DNA from: Lampropedia puyangensis
Lineage (GTDB): Bacteria > Pseudomonadota > Gammaproteobacteria > Burkholderiales > Burkholderiaceae_C
DNA length: 64,000 nt
Assembly: GCF_004833285.1 (NCBI RefSeq)
Contig: NZ_STFG01000007.1
Coordinates: 94,720-158,719 of the forward strand
Direction of reading: 5' to 3'
Part shown: positions 19,813 to 28,359 of the stretch, piece after piece
How the letters are laid out: every line of letters begins with the position of its first letter
Position numbering within the stretch: the stretch's first letter is position 1
Program-made: the position numbers and the translations under genes
Notes under the pieces: model-generated
Database searches by the model: none
The model's input: only the letters and a program-made list of their open reading frames with translations
What the model was told of the DNA's origin: nothing

Positions 19813-21447
19813 TCACGCCGTTGCGGCCTGCTGCTCAGCCAGGGTAACAGCCACGCCGCGCTTGGCCAGTTCGTCCTTGACCATGCGTTTGGGCACTTTG
19901 CCGTAACCCGACTTGGGCAGCTCGTCCCAGAAGAAAATGTGCTTGGGCATTTTGTAGCGCGGCACTTTGCTGCTGAGCCAATCTTGCAGCGCTGCGGCTT
20001 CCATGTGCGCGCCCGGTTTGAGCACGCAGACGGCCACACCGACCTCGCCCCACTGCGCATCGGCAATGCCCAGCACGGCGACTTCGGTGATGTCATCGTG
20101 CATGAGGATTTTTTCTTCGATCTCGCGCGGGTAAATATTCGAGCCGCCAGAGATGTACATGTCCGAGGCGCGGCCGGTCAAAAACACATAGCCTTGCGCA
20201 TCCATATGGCCAATATCGCCGGTGCGGAACCAGCCATTGCGAAACGCCTTGGCATTTGCCGTTGGATTGTCGTAGTAACCGGCAAACACCGCAGGGCCAA
20301 TCACACAGACCTCGCCGGTTTCGCCATAGCCTAGCTCGCGGCCTTCCTCGTCCTGAATTGACACTTGCATGCCGGTGCGCTCAAAGCCGCAGGTTGCAGG
20401 GCGATCCACTTGGCCCTCGGCATTCAAATGTGCGTAGGCTGGCAATACGGTGATGTTGCCGGTGACCTCGCCCAGGCCGTAGTACTGCACCAGCACCGGG
20501 CCGAGCTTGGCCAAGGCGTATTTCTGGTCGGCCTCGTACATCGGCGCACCCGCGTAAATCACCTGGCGCAGGCTGGAGTGGTCGTAGCGGTCCACGCTGG
20601 CATCTTCGACCAGCATTTTGAGGATGGTCGGCACGGTGAACATATTGCTGAGGCGGTAGCGCTCAATCAGCGCAAACGCGTCGTCGGCCGAGAACTTCTC
20701 GGACGGCATCAACACGGTTTTCGCGCCACGGGCCACCATATTGAGCTGGTGCACGCCTGCGCCGTGCGACAGCGGCGCGACCACCAACGAGCCATCGTCG
20801 CTGGTGGTTCCCGGCAGCAAATCGGCCAGGTGGTTGGTGATCACGCAGGCCAGTTGGCCGTGGGTCAGCACCGCCGCCTTGGGCTTGCCGGTCGTGCCCG
20901 AGGTGAACAGGAACCAGCACGGCGTATCGGTTTGCACCGCTGTATTGGGGAAATTGACGCCGAGGTTTTGCGCAATCAAATCAGTGACTGTGGGCTGGCC
21001 ACCAGCAGGCACGGGCGCACTGCCGCGCAACCACAGGACATCGGTTTGCGGATCGGCTTGGCAGACGGTGTCGGCGTAATCGGCGAAATCGGTCTGGCAC
21101 AAAAACACCTTGCTTTTGGCGACCGAGGCCATGTAGACCAGATCGTCAGGCACCGAGCGGAAGTTGGTCGGCACCCAGATGGCGCCCAAACGGAAGGCCG
21201 CAAACATGGACTCGAACATCTCATTGCTGTTTTTCGAGTGCACCAAGAGCGTGCTGCCTTTGACCACGCCACGCGCAGCCAAAGCGGCGGACAAGGCGCT
21301 GACGCGGGCATCAAATTCTTGCCAGTTCCAGACCTCGTCGCCCCAGATCAGCGCAGGCAATTCGGGCAGGCGGCGCGCATTTTGCGTTAACCAATAGGCT
21401 AGGTTCATCGCCCGATTGGTCAAGGAAGTTGCATGGGTGGATGTCAT
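19813..21447 (-). CDS. AMP-forming acyl-CoA ligase
   Basis: 544-residue ANL-superfamily enzyme that would adenylate a carboxylic acid and transfer it to CoA. Motifs: the P-loop FTSGTTGKPKAAVLTHG, YYGLGEVTG, GWFRTGDIGH, the hinge GRASDMYISGGSNIYP and the C-terminal catalytic Lys in SGYGKVPKR. It is closest in style to long-chain/medium-chain fatty acid or aromatic acid CoA ligases; sequence alone does not fix the substrate. The ATG overlaps the thiolase stop (ATGA), so the two are likely translationally coupled. Base composition is richer in GC than genes outside the block. Confidence 0.9.
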   Translation of the reverse strand: MTSTHATSLTNRAMNLAYWLTQNARRLPELPALIWGDEVWNWQEFDARVSALSAALAARGVVKGSTLLVHSKNSNEMFESMFAAFRLGAIWVPTNFRSVPDDLVYMASVAKSKVFLCQTDFADYADTVCQADPQTDVLWLRGSAPVPAGGQPTVTDLIAQNLGVNFPNTAVQTDTPCWFLFTSGTTGKPKAAVLTHGQLACVITNHLADLLPGTTSDDGSLVVAPLSHGAGVHQLNMVARGAKTVLMPSEKFSADDAFALIERYRLSNMFTVPTILKMLVEDASVDRYDHSSLRQVIYAGAPMYEADQKYALAKLGPVLVQYYGLGEVTGNITVLPAYAHLNAEGQVDRPATCGFERTGMQVSIQDEEGRELGYGETGEVCVIGPAVFAGYYDNPTANAKAFRNGWFRTGDIGHMDAQGYVFLTGRASDMYISGGSNIYPREIEEKILMHDDITEVAVLGIADAQWGEVGVAVCVLKPGAHMEAAALQDWLSSKVPRYKMPKHIFFWDELPKSGYGKVPKRMVKDELAKRGVAVTLAEQQAATA

Positions 21448-22613
21448 TTGCGGCGCTCCAGAATCGACACGTAGTTGGCGACGGCTGCGCCGCCCATATT
21501 GAAAATACCGGCCAAAGAGGCATCGGGCAATTGCATGGCTCCGGCTTCACCGGCCAGTTGCATGGCGGCCATGACGTGCATGGACACCCCAGTCGCGCCC
21601 AGCGGATGGCCGCGCGCTTTCAAACCGCCCGAGACGTTCACTGGCAGGCGGCCGTTTTTGTAAGTAATGCCCTCTTTAATGACCGTCCAACCCTCACCGC
21701 GTGGGGCTAGGCCCATCGCTTCGTACTCCAGCATTTCGGCGGTGGTAAAGCAGTCATGGGTTTCGACCAGGTCCAGATCGTAAATGCCCACGCCTGCATT
21801 GGCCAAAGCGGTTTGCCAGGCGCGGTGCGCGCCTTCAAAAGCGATCGGGTCGCGGCGCGACAGTGGCATAAAGTCATTGACTTGCACGCGGGCGCGGAAG
21901 GCAATCGCGCGTGCCAAGGCTGCTGCGGTTTCCTCATCGGCCAGCACCAATGCGGCTGCGCCGTCAGAAACCATCGAGCAATCGGTGCGGCGCAGCGGGC
22001 CTGCAACGCGCGGGTTTTTCTCTGAGACCTGGTTGCAAAAATCAAAACCCATGTCCTTGTGCACGTGGGCGTAGGGGTTGTCCAAGGCATTCGCGTGGTT
22101 TTTGGCGGCAATCAGCGCCAGCGCTTCGCCCTGGTCGCCGTAGCGCTCAAAGTACGCGCTGGTGATCTGGCCAAAAATACCCGCAAAACCCAGCGGATTT
22201 TCTTCTTCACGGCGGTAGCAGCCGCTGAGCAAAATGCCTGGAATCGCGCTAGAAGGCACGCCGGTCATTTTCTCGGCACCAATGGCCAGCGCAATGCGGG
22301 CGCGGCCGGTTTCAATCGCATCCATCGCCGAATGCACGGCGGCCGAGCCAGTGGCGCAGGCGTTTTCCACGTGTACCGCCGGCGTAAAACGCAGGCCTTC
22401 GTTGCACAGCGCAGGCAGACCGGCTTCAAACCCTTGCGGCACTAAACCGTTGTTGTAGACGCCGACAGCAATGTGGCCAACGTCTTGCGCATCGACCTGG
22501 GCGTGCGCGAGGGCGTCGTTGACGACCAGGCCCATCAGGGCTTCAATATCCAGGGCGTCGAGCTTCCCAAACGGGGAATGGGCCCATCCGACGATGCAGG
22601 CTTTACGAGACAT
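21444..22613 (-). CDS. Thiolase family protein (SCP2-type acyl-CoA thiolase)
   Basis: 389-residue thiolase that would cleave a 3-ketoacyl-CoA with CoA. The nucleophile Cys is in VENACATGSAA near residue 85, His in ETHDCFTTAE, and the C-terminal GGLKARGHPLGATG is present. ATG 22613 is chosen because AGAGAGG lies just upstream and the protein begins MSRKACIVGWAHSPFG; an in-frame start 24 codons earlier lacks support. The absence of a second CxG motif at the usual C-terminal place fits the SCP2/lipid-transfer thiolase subgroup. First enzyme gene after the IclR gene. Confidence 0.9.
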   Translation of the reverse strand: MSRKACIVGWAHSPFGKLDALDIEALMGLVVNDALAHAQVDAQDVGHIAVGVYNNGLVPQGFEAGLPALCNEGLRFTPAVHVENACATGSAAVHSAMDAIETGRARIALAIGAEKMTGVPSSAIPGILLSGCYRREEENPLGFAGIFGQITSAYFERYGDQGEALALIAAKNHANALDNPYAHVHKDMGFDFCNQVSEKNPRVAGPLRRTDCSMVSDGAAALVLADEETAAALARAIAFRARVQVNDFMPLSRRDPIAFEGAHRAWQTALANAGVGIYDLDLVETHDCFTTAEMLEYEAMGLAPRGEGWTVIKEGITYKNGRLPVNVSGGLKARGHPLGATGVSMHVMAAMQLAGEAGAMQLPDASLAGIFNMGGAAVANYVSILERRK

Positions 22614-22730
22614 AGCGATCCTCTCTTGATAACTTTGAAAACTCATCCATGGCGCAGCAGGCTTGGGCTGCGCCAGCAATGTCAAACACCGCCCAATGCG
22701 GCTAGGTGCGCGCGGTTTAGTTGGCGCTGC

Positions 22731-23525
22731 TTAGCCAACGCGGCCCATACGGGCTTCGACAAAGGCTTTTTCTTCGTTGAGCATGGCCACCAGTTCTTCG
22801 TGGCGGTTGTCGGCAAAACGGCTTTCGACACCAGCAATCGCCAACGATGAAGGCAGGCCGCCACGCGGGTCAACCACGGCCACGGCAACGCCCCACGAGC
22901 CCTTGAACACCAAGCCCTTATTGAAGGCGTAACCGAGTTCGCGGGTTTGCTCAACCTGTTCCCAAATGATTGGTATCGATAAATGCGGATAGGTACTCAG
23001 CAAGGTGTCGCTGTTGACTTCCAGAATGCTGTGCACTTGCTCGTCCGGCAACGCCGCCAACAATGCAATACCGCTGCCGCCGCAGCCCAAGGGATGGCGG
23101 TCGCCCGGCTGCAAGACATGCGAGCGCAGCGGATAGTTGCCGTCTTCTCGCGCCAGGCAGACGGTTTCCGTACCACGCTGCACGCTCAGCAAGGCCGCAT
23201 CGCCCGAGCGCTGGGCCAAGCGGCGCAGACTGTCAGTGGCCATGCGCAACACGCCAAAACGGTCGCCCGCCAGAATGCCCAACGCATAGGTTTCCGGGCC
23301 GCTGAAATACTTTCTGCTCACCGGGTCTTGCTCAATCAAGCCGTTTTCCATCAAGGCCAGCAACAAACGCCGCGCTGTGGGTTTGGTCAAGCCCACTTTC
23401 TCAACGATATCAGCCAAAGCCAGCCCGCTATTTCGCGTGGCAGTCACCACCTGGAGGATATGAATCGCCCGATCAAGGGTTTGGCTGGAAGGCAAAGATT
23501 CGGTTTCTTCGTTAATCCCGGTCAT
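22731..23525 (-). CDS. IclR family transcriptional regulator
   Basis: 264-residue regulator with an N-terminal winged helix (about 20-75; helix-turn-helix within ADIVEKVGLTKPTARRLL) and a C-terminal effector domain ending with the conserved LAIAGVESRF region. It likely senses the pathway substrate. Operator-like palindromes lie 14 and 40 bases upstream of its ATG, suggesting autoregulation. It is transcribed toward the thiolase operon with a 117-base gap, and divergently from the TRAP genes. Confidence 0.92.
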   Translation of the reverse strand: MTGINEETESLPSSQTLDRAIHILQVVTATRNSGLALADIVEKVGLTKPTARRLLLALMENGLIEQDPVSRKYFSGPETYALGILAGDRFGVLRMATDSLRRLAQRSGDAALLSVQRGTETVCLAREDGNYPLRSHVLQPGDRHPLGCGGSGIALLAALPDEQVHSILEVNSDTLLSTYPHLSIPIIWEQVEQTRELGYAFNKGLVFKGSWGVAVAVVDPRGGLPSSLAIAGVESRFADNRHEELVAMLNEEKAFVEARMGRVG

Positions 23526-23538
23526 TTATAAAACCCAA

Positions 23539-23553
23539 TTCCATTATTTGGAA
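23539..23553. promoter_or_regulatory. IclR operator copy 1
   Basis: TTCC-N7-GGAA palindrome in an AT-rich setting, 14 bases upstream of the IclR start codon. Same layout as two more copies in this gap. Confidence 0.65.
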
Positions 23554-23564
23554 CAATTTAAATA

Positions 23565-23579
23565 TTCCGTAATTTGGAA
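23565..23579. promoter_or_regulatory. IclR operator copy 2
   Basis: TTCC-N7-GGAA, extended to ATTCC...GGAAT. Its centre lies 26 bases from that of copy 1, so two dimers could bind nearly on the same helix face. Confidence 0.65.
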
Positions 23580-23656
23580 TAATTAACCGTTAAAACTGAT
23601 TTTTCGGCAGTATATACAGAGCAACTCATTCCATATATCTAGGGGAAATACCAGTA

Positions 23657-23685
23657 TTGACATTCAATTCACCAACAACTCTAAT
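23657..23685 (+). promoter_or_regulatory. Sigma70-type promoter for the TRAP operon
   Basis: Perfect -35 TTGACA (23657-23662), a 17-base spacer and -10 TCTAAT (23680-23685; 5 of 6 to consensus). The start of transcription would be near 23692, ahead of operator copy 3. A half-site-like TTCCATATAT lies upstream at 23629-23638. Confidence 0.65.
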
Positions 23686-23712
23686 GCGAAACTCGAATGC
23701 ACTTCAAATATA

Positions 23713-23727
23713 TTCCATATATTGGAA
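23713..23727. promoter_or_regulatory. IclR operator copy 3
   Basis: TTCC-N7-GGAA palindrome downstream of the predicted transcription start and directly before the AAGGAG of the TRAP binding-protein gene. That position suits repression by roadblock. Confidence 0.65.
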
Positions 23728-23740
23728 CAAGGAGATACCT

Positions 23741-24754
23741 GTGGATCGTCGTTCATTTATCACCAAAAGCAGCGCCGCTGCATCGATGCTGTCATTGGGG
23801 GTTGGTATTCCCAAATTCGCCCATGCCGCTGAATTCACCTACAGGCTCTCGCACAGCGTTCCGGTTAATCACCCGCTGCATATTCGCGCCGAAGAAGCAG
23901 CTAAAAAAATCAAAGAAGAAACCAATGGCCGTTTTGAGTTGCTGGTTTTCCCATCCGATCAATTAGGCGCACAAACCGATGTGATGAGCCAGACTCGCTC
24001 TGGTGCAATTGACTTTTTCTGCCTGTCTGGAGTGGTGCTCTCCACGCTGGTACCTTCCAGCGCTATCAGTGGCCTGGGCTTTGCATTTAAGGACTACGAC
24101 GCAGTCTGGAAAGCCATGGATGGCGGTCTGGGTGAGTTCATTCGCAGTGAAATCGCAAAGTCCCGTTCGCTGTTTGCATTTGAAAAAATCTGGGACAACG
24201 GCTACCGCCAAATCACCAGCGCAGCACGCCCCGTTGTATCCCCCAATGACATTGCAGGCATGAAAGTGCGGGTGCCACCATCTCCGATGTGGATTTCTCT
24301 GTTCAAGGCACTGGGAGGCTCCCCCACGACCATCACGGCCAATGAGCTGTACTCGTCACTGCAAACGCGCATCGTGGATGCTCAAGAGAACCCACTGGCC
24401 GTGATCTCCACACTCAAACTCTATGAGGTGCAAAAGTACTGCACCATGACTAACCACATGTGGGACGGTTTCTGGTTGTTGGCCAATAAGCGCAATTTCG
24501 ACGCCCTGCCAGAGGACATTCAAGCGACCGTACAAAAGCACCTCAATGCAGGCGCGATGGCTGAACGCAGTGACTTGGTCGAGCTCAACACCAGCTTGCG
24601 CCAACAGCTAACCGACAAAGGCATGACGTTTGCAGAAGCCAATGTGGCCGAATACCAAGCCAAGCTACGTGATGCCGGGTTCTACGATGAATGGCGCAAA
24701 AAATTCCCAGCCGCAGGTTGGGAACAGCTCGAAAGCATCACAGGCAAGCTGTAA
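23741..24754 (+). CDS. TRAP transporter solute-binding protein (DctP family)
   Basis: Periplasmic receptor for a carboxylate taken up by a sodium-driven TRAP transporter. The 337 residues begin with a twin-arginine-like signal (VDRRSFITKS, hydrophobic stretch, cleavage near AHA at about 28). The DctP fold follows, with KVRVPPSPMWISLFKALGG and the ELYSSLQTRIVDAQENP substrate-site block. GTG 23741 is chosen because AAGGAG sits six bases upstream; a frame starting at 23657 would add residues that spoil the signal peptide. It is followed by the permease after 11 bases. Confidence 0.92.
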   Translation: MDRRSFITKSSAAASMLSLGVGIPKFAHAAEFTYRLSHSVPVNHPLHIRAEEAAKKIKEETNGRFELLVFPSDQLGAQTDVMSQTRSGAIDFFCLSGVVLSTLVPSSAISGLGFAFKDYDAVWKAMDGGLGEFIRSEIAKSRSLFAFEKIWDNGYRQITSAARPVVSPNDIAGMKVRVPPSPMWISLFKALGGSPTTITANELYSSLQTRIVDAQENPLAVISTLKLYEVQKYCTMTNHMWDGFWLLANKRNFDALPEDIQATVQKHLNAGAMAERSDLVELNTSLRQQLTDKGMTFAEANVAEYQAKLRDAGFYDEWRKKFPAAGWEQLESITGKL

Positions 24755-24765
24755 GGAACATCACC

Positions 24766-26631
24766 ATGAGTTCACACAGCATGTCGCTCGACCCATCGGC
24801 CCGCATGGGCGGGCCATGGCGCTGGTTTGAAGACGGGCTCTACAAACTCACCGGTTTGTGCGCAGCCTTACTTCTGACCAGCGTCATTCTGCTCCTGTTT
24901 ATTGGCGTCATTTCACGTTATGTATTTCATGCCCCATTAACGTGGTCAGACGAGCTCAGCAGTATCTTGTTTCTGTGGCTTTCCATGACTGGCGCGGCTT
25001 TGGCCACATACCGAGTTGCCCATATGCGCATGACGGCAGTGGCAACCCATATGGGCGAGCAATGGCAAGGCTTCTTCAGCGCCCTGTCCATTGGTGCCAT
25101 GCTGCTGTTTTTCAGCCTCATCGTTTATCCCGCCTATCTTTTTGCCGAAGAAGAGCTGTATGTCACCACCTCAGCTTTGCAGATTTCGAATGTATGGCGT
25201 GCAGCGGCTTTGCCCGTAGGCTTTGCATTGATGGCCGTCTTCAGCCTGGGGCGCCTGCTCGATTTGCGCAAAGACTCGAAAACATACTTAGCCGTGGGCT
25301 TACTGCTCTTGGTAAGTGGTTTACTTTGGTTGATTGGGCCTCAGCTCAAGCCTTTGGGCAACTACAACCTGCTGATCTTCTTCGTCTTGATCGTTGGAGT
25401 TTGCGTTTTCGCCAGTGTCCCTATCGCTATGGCCTTTGCACTGGCGACCTTTGGTTACTTGGCCCTGACCACACGCATGCCCGTGATGACCTTGGTTGGG
25501 CGCATTGATGAAGGCATGTCACACCTGATGCTGCTGGCGATCCCTGCATTTGTGTTCTTGGGCGTACTGCTTGAGATGACTGGCATGGCGCGGGCCATGG
25601 TGCAATTTCTAGCCAGTTTGCTGGGGCATGTGCGAGGCGGGCTCTCCTACGTTCTGGTTGGAGCCATGTATTTGGTTTCAGGCATTTCTGGATCCAAAGC
25701 GGCAGACATGGCGGCAATCGCCCCAGCACTGTTTCCTGAAATGATCAAGCGAGGCTCAAAAAAGGGCGATCTGGTCGCCCTGCTTTCTGCCACTGGCGCG
25801 CAGACCGAGACCATCCCTCCCTCTATTGTGCTGATCACTGTTGGCTCAGTTGCCAGCGTCTCAATTTCTGCCCTCTTTATCGGAGGCCTGCTGCCTGCCT
25901 TGGTATTAGGCCTTGGCTTGTGCGCCGTCATCGCATACCGCTATCGCAATGAAGACCTCTCTGCCGTTGTGCGCACACCGTGGCGCACAGTAGGCAAGTA
26001 TTTCATGATTGCGCTGCCAGCATTGGCCCTGCCTTTTGTCATCCGTGCTGCGGTTGTAGAAGGTGTGGCCACAGCAACGGAGGTTTCAACCATTGGAATT
26101 TTCTATGCGATCTTTGCGGGCTTGGTGATTTACCGTCAATTCGATTGGCGAAAAATCTACCCAATGCTGATCGATACTGCTGCACTCTCTGGCGCCATCT
26201 TGATCATCATTGGCGCTGCATCCGGCATGGCCTGGGCGCTGACGCAGTCGGGCTTCTCCAGAGAGCTGGCGCAATTTATGCACAGCCTACCCGGCGGCGC
26301 CAATACTTTCCTGATTGTCTCAATCATCGCCTTCATTATTTTGGGCAGCTTGCTCGAAGGCATTCCAGCGATTGTGTTGTTTGGTCCCTTGCTGTTCCCG
26401 ATTGCGCGCTCCATGGGTATTCACGATGTGCATTACGCCATGGTGGTCATTCTCTCGATGGGGTTGGGCTTGTTTGCACCACCGTTTGGCGTGGGTTACT
26501 ACACAGCCTGTGCCATTGCTCGGGTGGATCCCGACGAAGGCATGCGCCCGATCTGGGGTTACATGCTGGCGCTGTTGATTGGCTTGATCATCGTTGCGGC
26601 CGTGCCATGGATTTCCATTGGTTTTCTCTGA
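24766..26631 (+). CDS. TRAP transporter permease, DctQ-DctM fusion
   Basis: 621-residue inner-membrane protein. About 1-170 is a DctQ-like small subunit with four hydrophobic segments (WSDELSSILFLWLSMTGA motif region). The rest is a DctM-like large subunit with about 12 more segments and the typical SGSKAADMAAIAP, ATGAQTETIPPS and GLFAPPFGVGYY signatures. Q and M are separate genes in classic DctPQM; fused forms are known. ATG 24766 is preceded by AAGGA. Substrate unknown; neighbours suggest an organic acid degraded through CoA thioesters. Confidence 0.92.
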   Translation: MSSHSMSLDPSARMGGPWRWFEDGLYKLTGLCAALLLTSVILLLFIGVISRYVFHAPLTWSDELSSILFLWLSMTGAALATYRVAHMRMTAVATHMGEQWQGFFSALSIGAMLLFFSLIVYPAYLFAEEELYVTTSALQISNVWRAAALPVGFALMAVFSLGRLLDLRKDSKTYLAVGLLLLVSGLLWLIGPQLKPLGNYNLLIFFVLIVGVCVFASVPIAMAFALATFGYLALTTRMPVMTLVGRIDEGMSHLMLLAIPAFVFLGVLLEMTGMARAMVQFLASLLGHVRGGLSYVLVGAMYLVSGISGSKAADMAAIAPALFPEMIKRGSKKGDLVALLSATGAQTETIPPSIVLITVGSVASVSISALFIGGLLPALVLGLGLCAVIAYRYRNEDLSAVVRTPWRTVGKYFMIALPALALPFVIRAAVVEGVATATEVSTIGIFYAIFAGLVIYRQFDWRKIYPMLIDTAALSGAILIIIGAASGMAWALTQSGFSRELAQFMHSLPGGANTFLIVSIIAFIILGSLLEGIPAIVLFGPLLFPIARSMGIHDVHYAMVVILSMGLGLFAPPFGVGYYTACAIARVDPDEGMRPIWGYMLALLIGLIIVAAVPWISIGFL

Positions 26632-26650
26632 CCCAGCCAAAGACAAAGTC

Positions 26651-27454
26651 ATGACTGAACAACTCAAAGACCGCGTCGCACTGGTGTATGGCGCAGGAGG
26701 CCCCGGGCAAGAGCTAAGCAATGGCCGCGCCGCAGCGATTGCCTATGCCCGTGCCGGTGCAACCGTAGTGTGCATTGACCGCGAAGCCAGCACCGCAGAA
26801 GAAACCGCACGGCAAATCAGCGAAGAAGGCGGCAAGGCCTTGGCGATTGCTGCGGACGTGACCAACACCGAGCAGGTTAACCAGTCGGTCGAGCAAGCAC
26901 TGCAAGCCTTTGGCCGACTTGATATCTTGCACAACAACGTCGGCATCGCCCCTGCCGGTGGCCCGCTAGAGATTGACGATGAAGCGTTTGCCCGCGTCAT
27001 GAATATCAATGTCGGCTCGGTGCATCGCACGGCGCGGGCAGTATTGCCGCACTTTATCAAGCAAGGCAAAGGCGCGATTGTCAACATCTCGTCCCTGGCA
27101 GCTGTGCGCTGGAGTGGTTACTCCTACTTTGCTTACTACAGCTCCAAAGCGGCAATGAACCAGGCCACAGTGGCACTTGCGCTGCAATATGCCGCGCAAG
27201 GCATTCGTGCTAACGCAATCATGCCCGGCGTCATTGATACACCATTGGTGTACCAGCAAATCAGCACGCAATATGAGAGCGTTGAGGCTATGCGCCAAGC
27301 TCGTCAAAATGCCGTTCCCATGAAGCGCACGGGCTCACCTTGGGACATTGCTTACGCATCGGTATTTTTAGCATCAGACCGCGCAGGCTTCATCAACGGC
27401 GTATGTTTACCTGTCGATGGAGGTCACTCTTGCGCCATTCCCGGTTTGGTGTAG
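26651..27454 (+). CDS. Short-chain dehydrogenase/reductase, second in cluster
   Basis: 267-residue SDR downstream of the TRAP permease (19-base gap). The cofactor loop is unusual, GAGGPGQELSNGRA in place of TGxxxGxG, a variant met in some SDR subfamilies. NNVGIAP, the SSLAAV serine and YYSSK (YxxxK) are intact, and CIDRE after strand 2 suggests NAD. ATG 26651 fits the family; an in-frame start at 26594 lies inside the permease gene. A terminator follows. Confidence 0.9.
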   Translation: MTEQLKDRVALVYGAGGPGQELSNGRAAAIAYARAGATVVCIDREASTAEETARQISEEGGKALAIAADVTNTEQVNQSVEQALQAFGRLDILHNNVGIAPAGGPLEIDDEAFARVMNINVGSVHRTARAVLPHFIKQGKGAIVNISSLAAVRWSGYSYFAYYSSKAAMNQATVALALQYAAQGIRANAIMPGVIDTPLVYQQISTQYESVEAMRQARQNAVPMKRTGSPWDIAYASVFLASDRAGFINGVCLPVDGGHSCAIPGLV

Positions 27455-27498
27455 CGCAGCAATCAACCAGCAGAGCAGACCAACTGCGCCCAAACAAC

Positions 27499-27533
27499 AA
27501 AGGCCATGAGGATACCAAGTCCCCATGGCCTTT
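27499..27533 (+). terminator. Terminator-like hairpin after the TRAP/SDR operon
   Basis: Perfect 10-base stem AAAGGCCATG (27499-27508) and CATGGCCTTT (27524-27533), 15-base loop. Only a short T run follows, so efficiency is uncertain. Confidence 0.65.
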
Positions 27534-27840
27534 GACTTATCTGTCTTGCCATGTATACAAACTCTTTGTGTGCTGAGCACAGTCCATGGGCAATCACCAA
27601 CTCATAACGACAGATAAGCTATCTGCCGCATAATGCCGTCTTTCTGAGGCTAAGCTTTCATCAAGTAAGCGCATCACCAACGTGCAGCACTGACTGTGCG
27701 CCAGCTTGGTCGAAAACGCCATTCATCACCACCGCACAAAATCCCAGGCACGCCATCCATGGCGCCTGCGCCCCCACCACAATGAGCAAAAACGCCGTGA
27801 GTGGCCGCATACCGGGTCTGTGCCCATTATTTTTAAATGT
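27534..27840. other. Intergenic region before rnhA
   Basis: About 300 bases with no recognised gene. An in-frame extension of rnhA back to 27706 is open but encodes low-complexity His/Arg-rich sequence unlike the family, so it is not taken as coding. No clear promoter was picked out. Confidence 0.4.
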
Positions 27841-28299
27841 ATGACTGACGCGTTGTCAAAAGTCACCATCTACACCGATGGCGCCTGCAAAGGCAACCCC
27901 GGCGCAGGAGGCTGGGGAGCCTTGCTGCAAGCACAAGGCGCAACCAAGGAAATATGGGGGGGCGAGCGCAACACCACCAACAACCGCATGGAATTACGCG
28001 CCGTTATTGAAGCACTCAAACTGCTCAAGCGCCCCTGCCACATCACCTTGTATTTAGACAGCGAGTACGTGCGCAAAGGGATTACCGAGTGGATTCACGG
28101 TTGGAAAGCCAAGGGCTGGAAAACAGCCAGCAAACAACCGGTTAAAAATGCCGAACTGTGGCAAGAACTGGACGCATTGGTGCATGGCAGCCAACACACC
28201 ATTGACTGGCGCTGGGTCAAAGGCCACGCCGGCATTCCCGGCAATGAAAAAGCCGATGAACTAGCCAACCGCGGGGTGGCTGAGCTGGGCACACGTTGA
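27841..28299 (+). CDS. rnhA: Ribonuclease HI
   Basis: Cuts the RNA strand of RNA:DNA hybrids. The 152-residue protein has the acidic catalytic set: Asp in [11 protein letters not shown], Glu in NNRMELRA, Asp in YLDSEYV and Asp in NEKADELAN, plus the basic handle helix region. The length is typical. No strong Shine-Dalgarno precedes ATG 27841, but the start is fixed by homology. metN starts 60 bases downstream. Confidence 0.96.
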   Translation: MTDALSKVTIYTDGACKGNPGAGGWGALLQAQGATKEIWGGERNTTNNRMELRAVIEALKLLKRPCHITLYLDSEYVRKGITEWIHGWKAKGWKTASKQPVKNAELWQELDALVHGSQHTIDWRWVKGHAGIPGNEKADELANRGVAELGTR

Positions 28300-28359
28300 T
28301 GCACAGCCTGCGCGCCAGTATTTAATCCCCCCCAACCTGCCACCCCAAAGAGGCATGCC

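Noticed and set aside
20365..21390. Plus-strand frame (341 codons) opposite the acyl-CoA ligase
   Set aside because: Antisense to well-conserved ligase motifs in a GC-rich gene; such open frames arise from composition.
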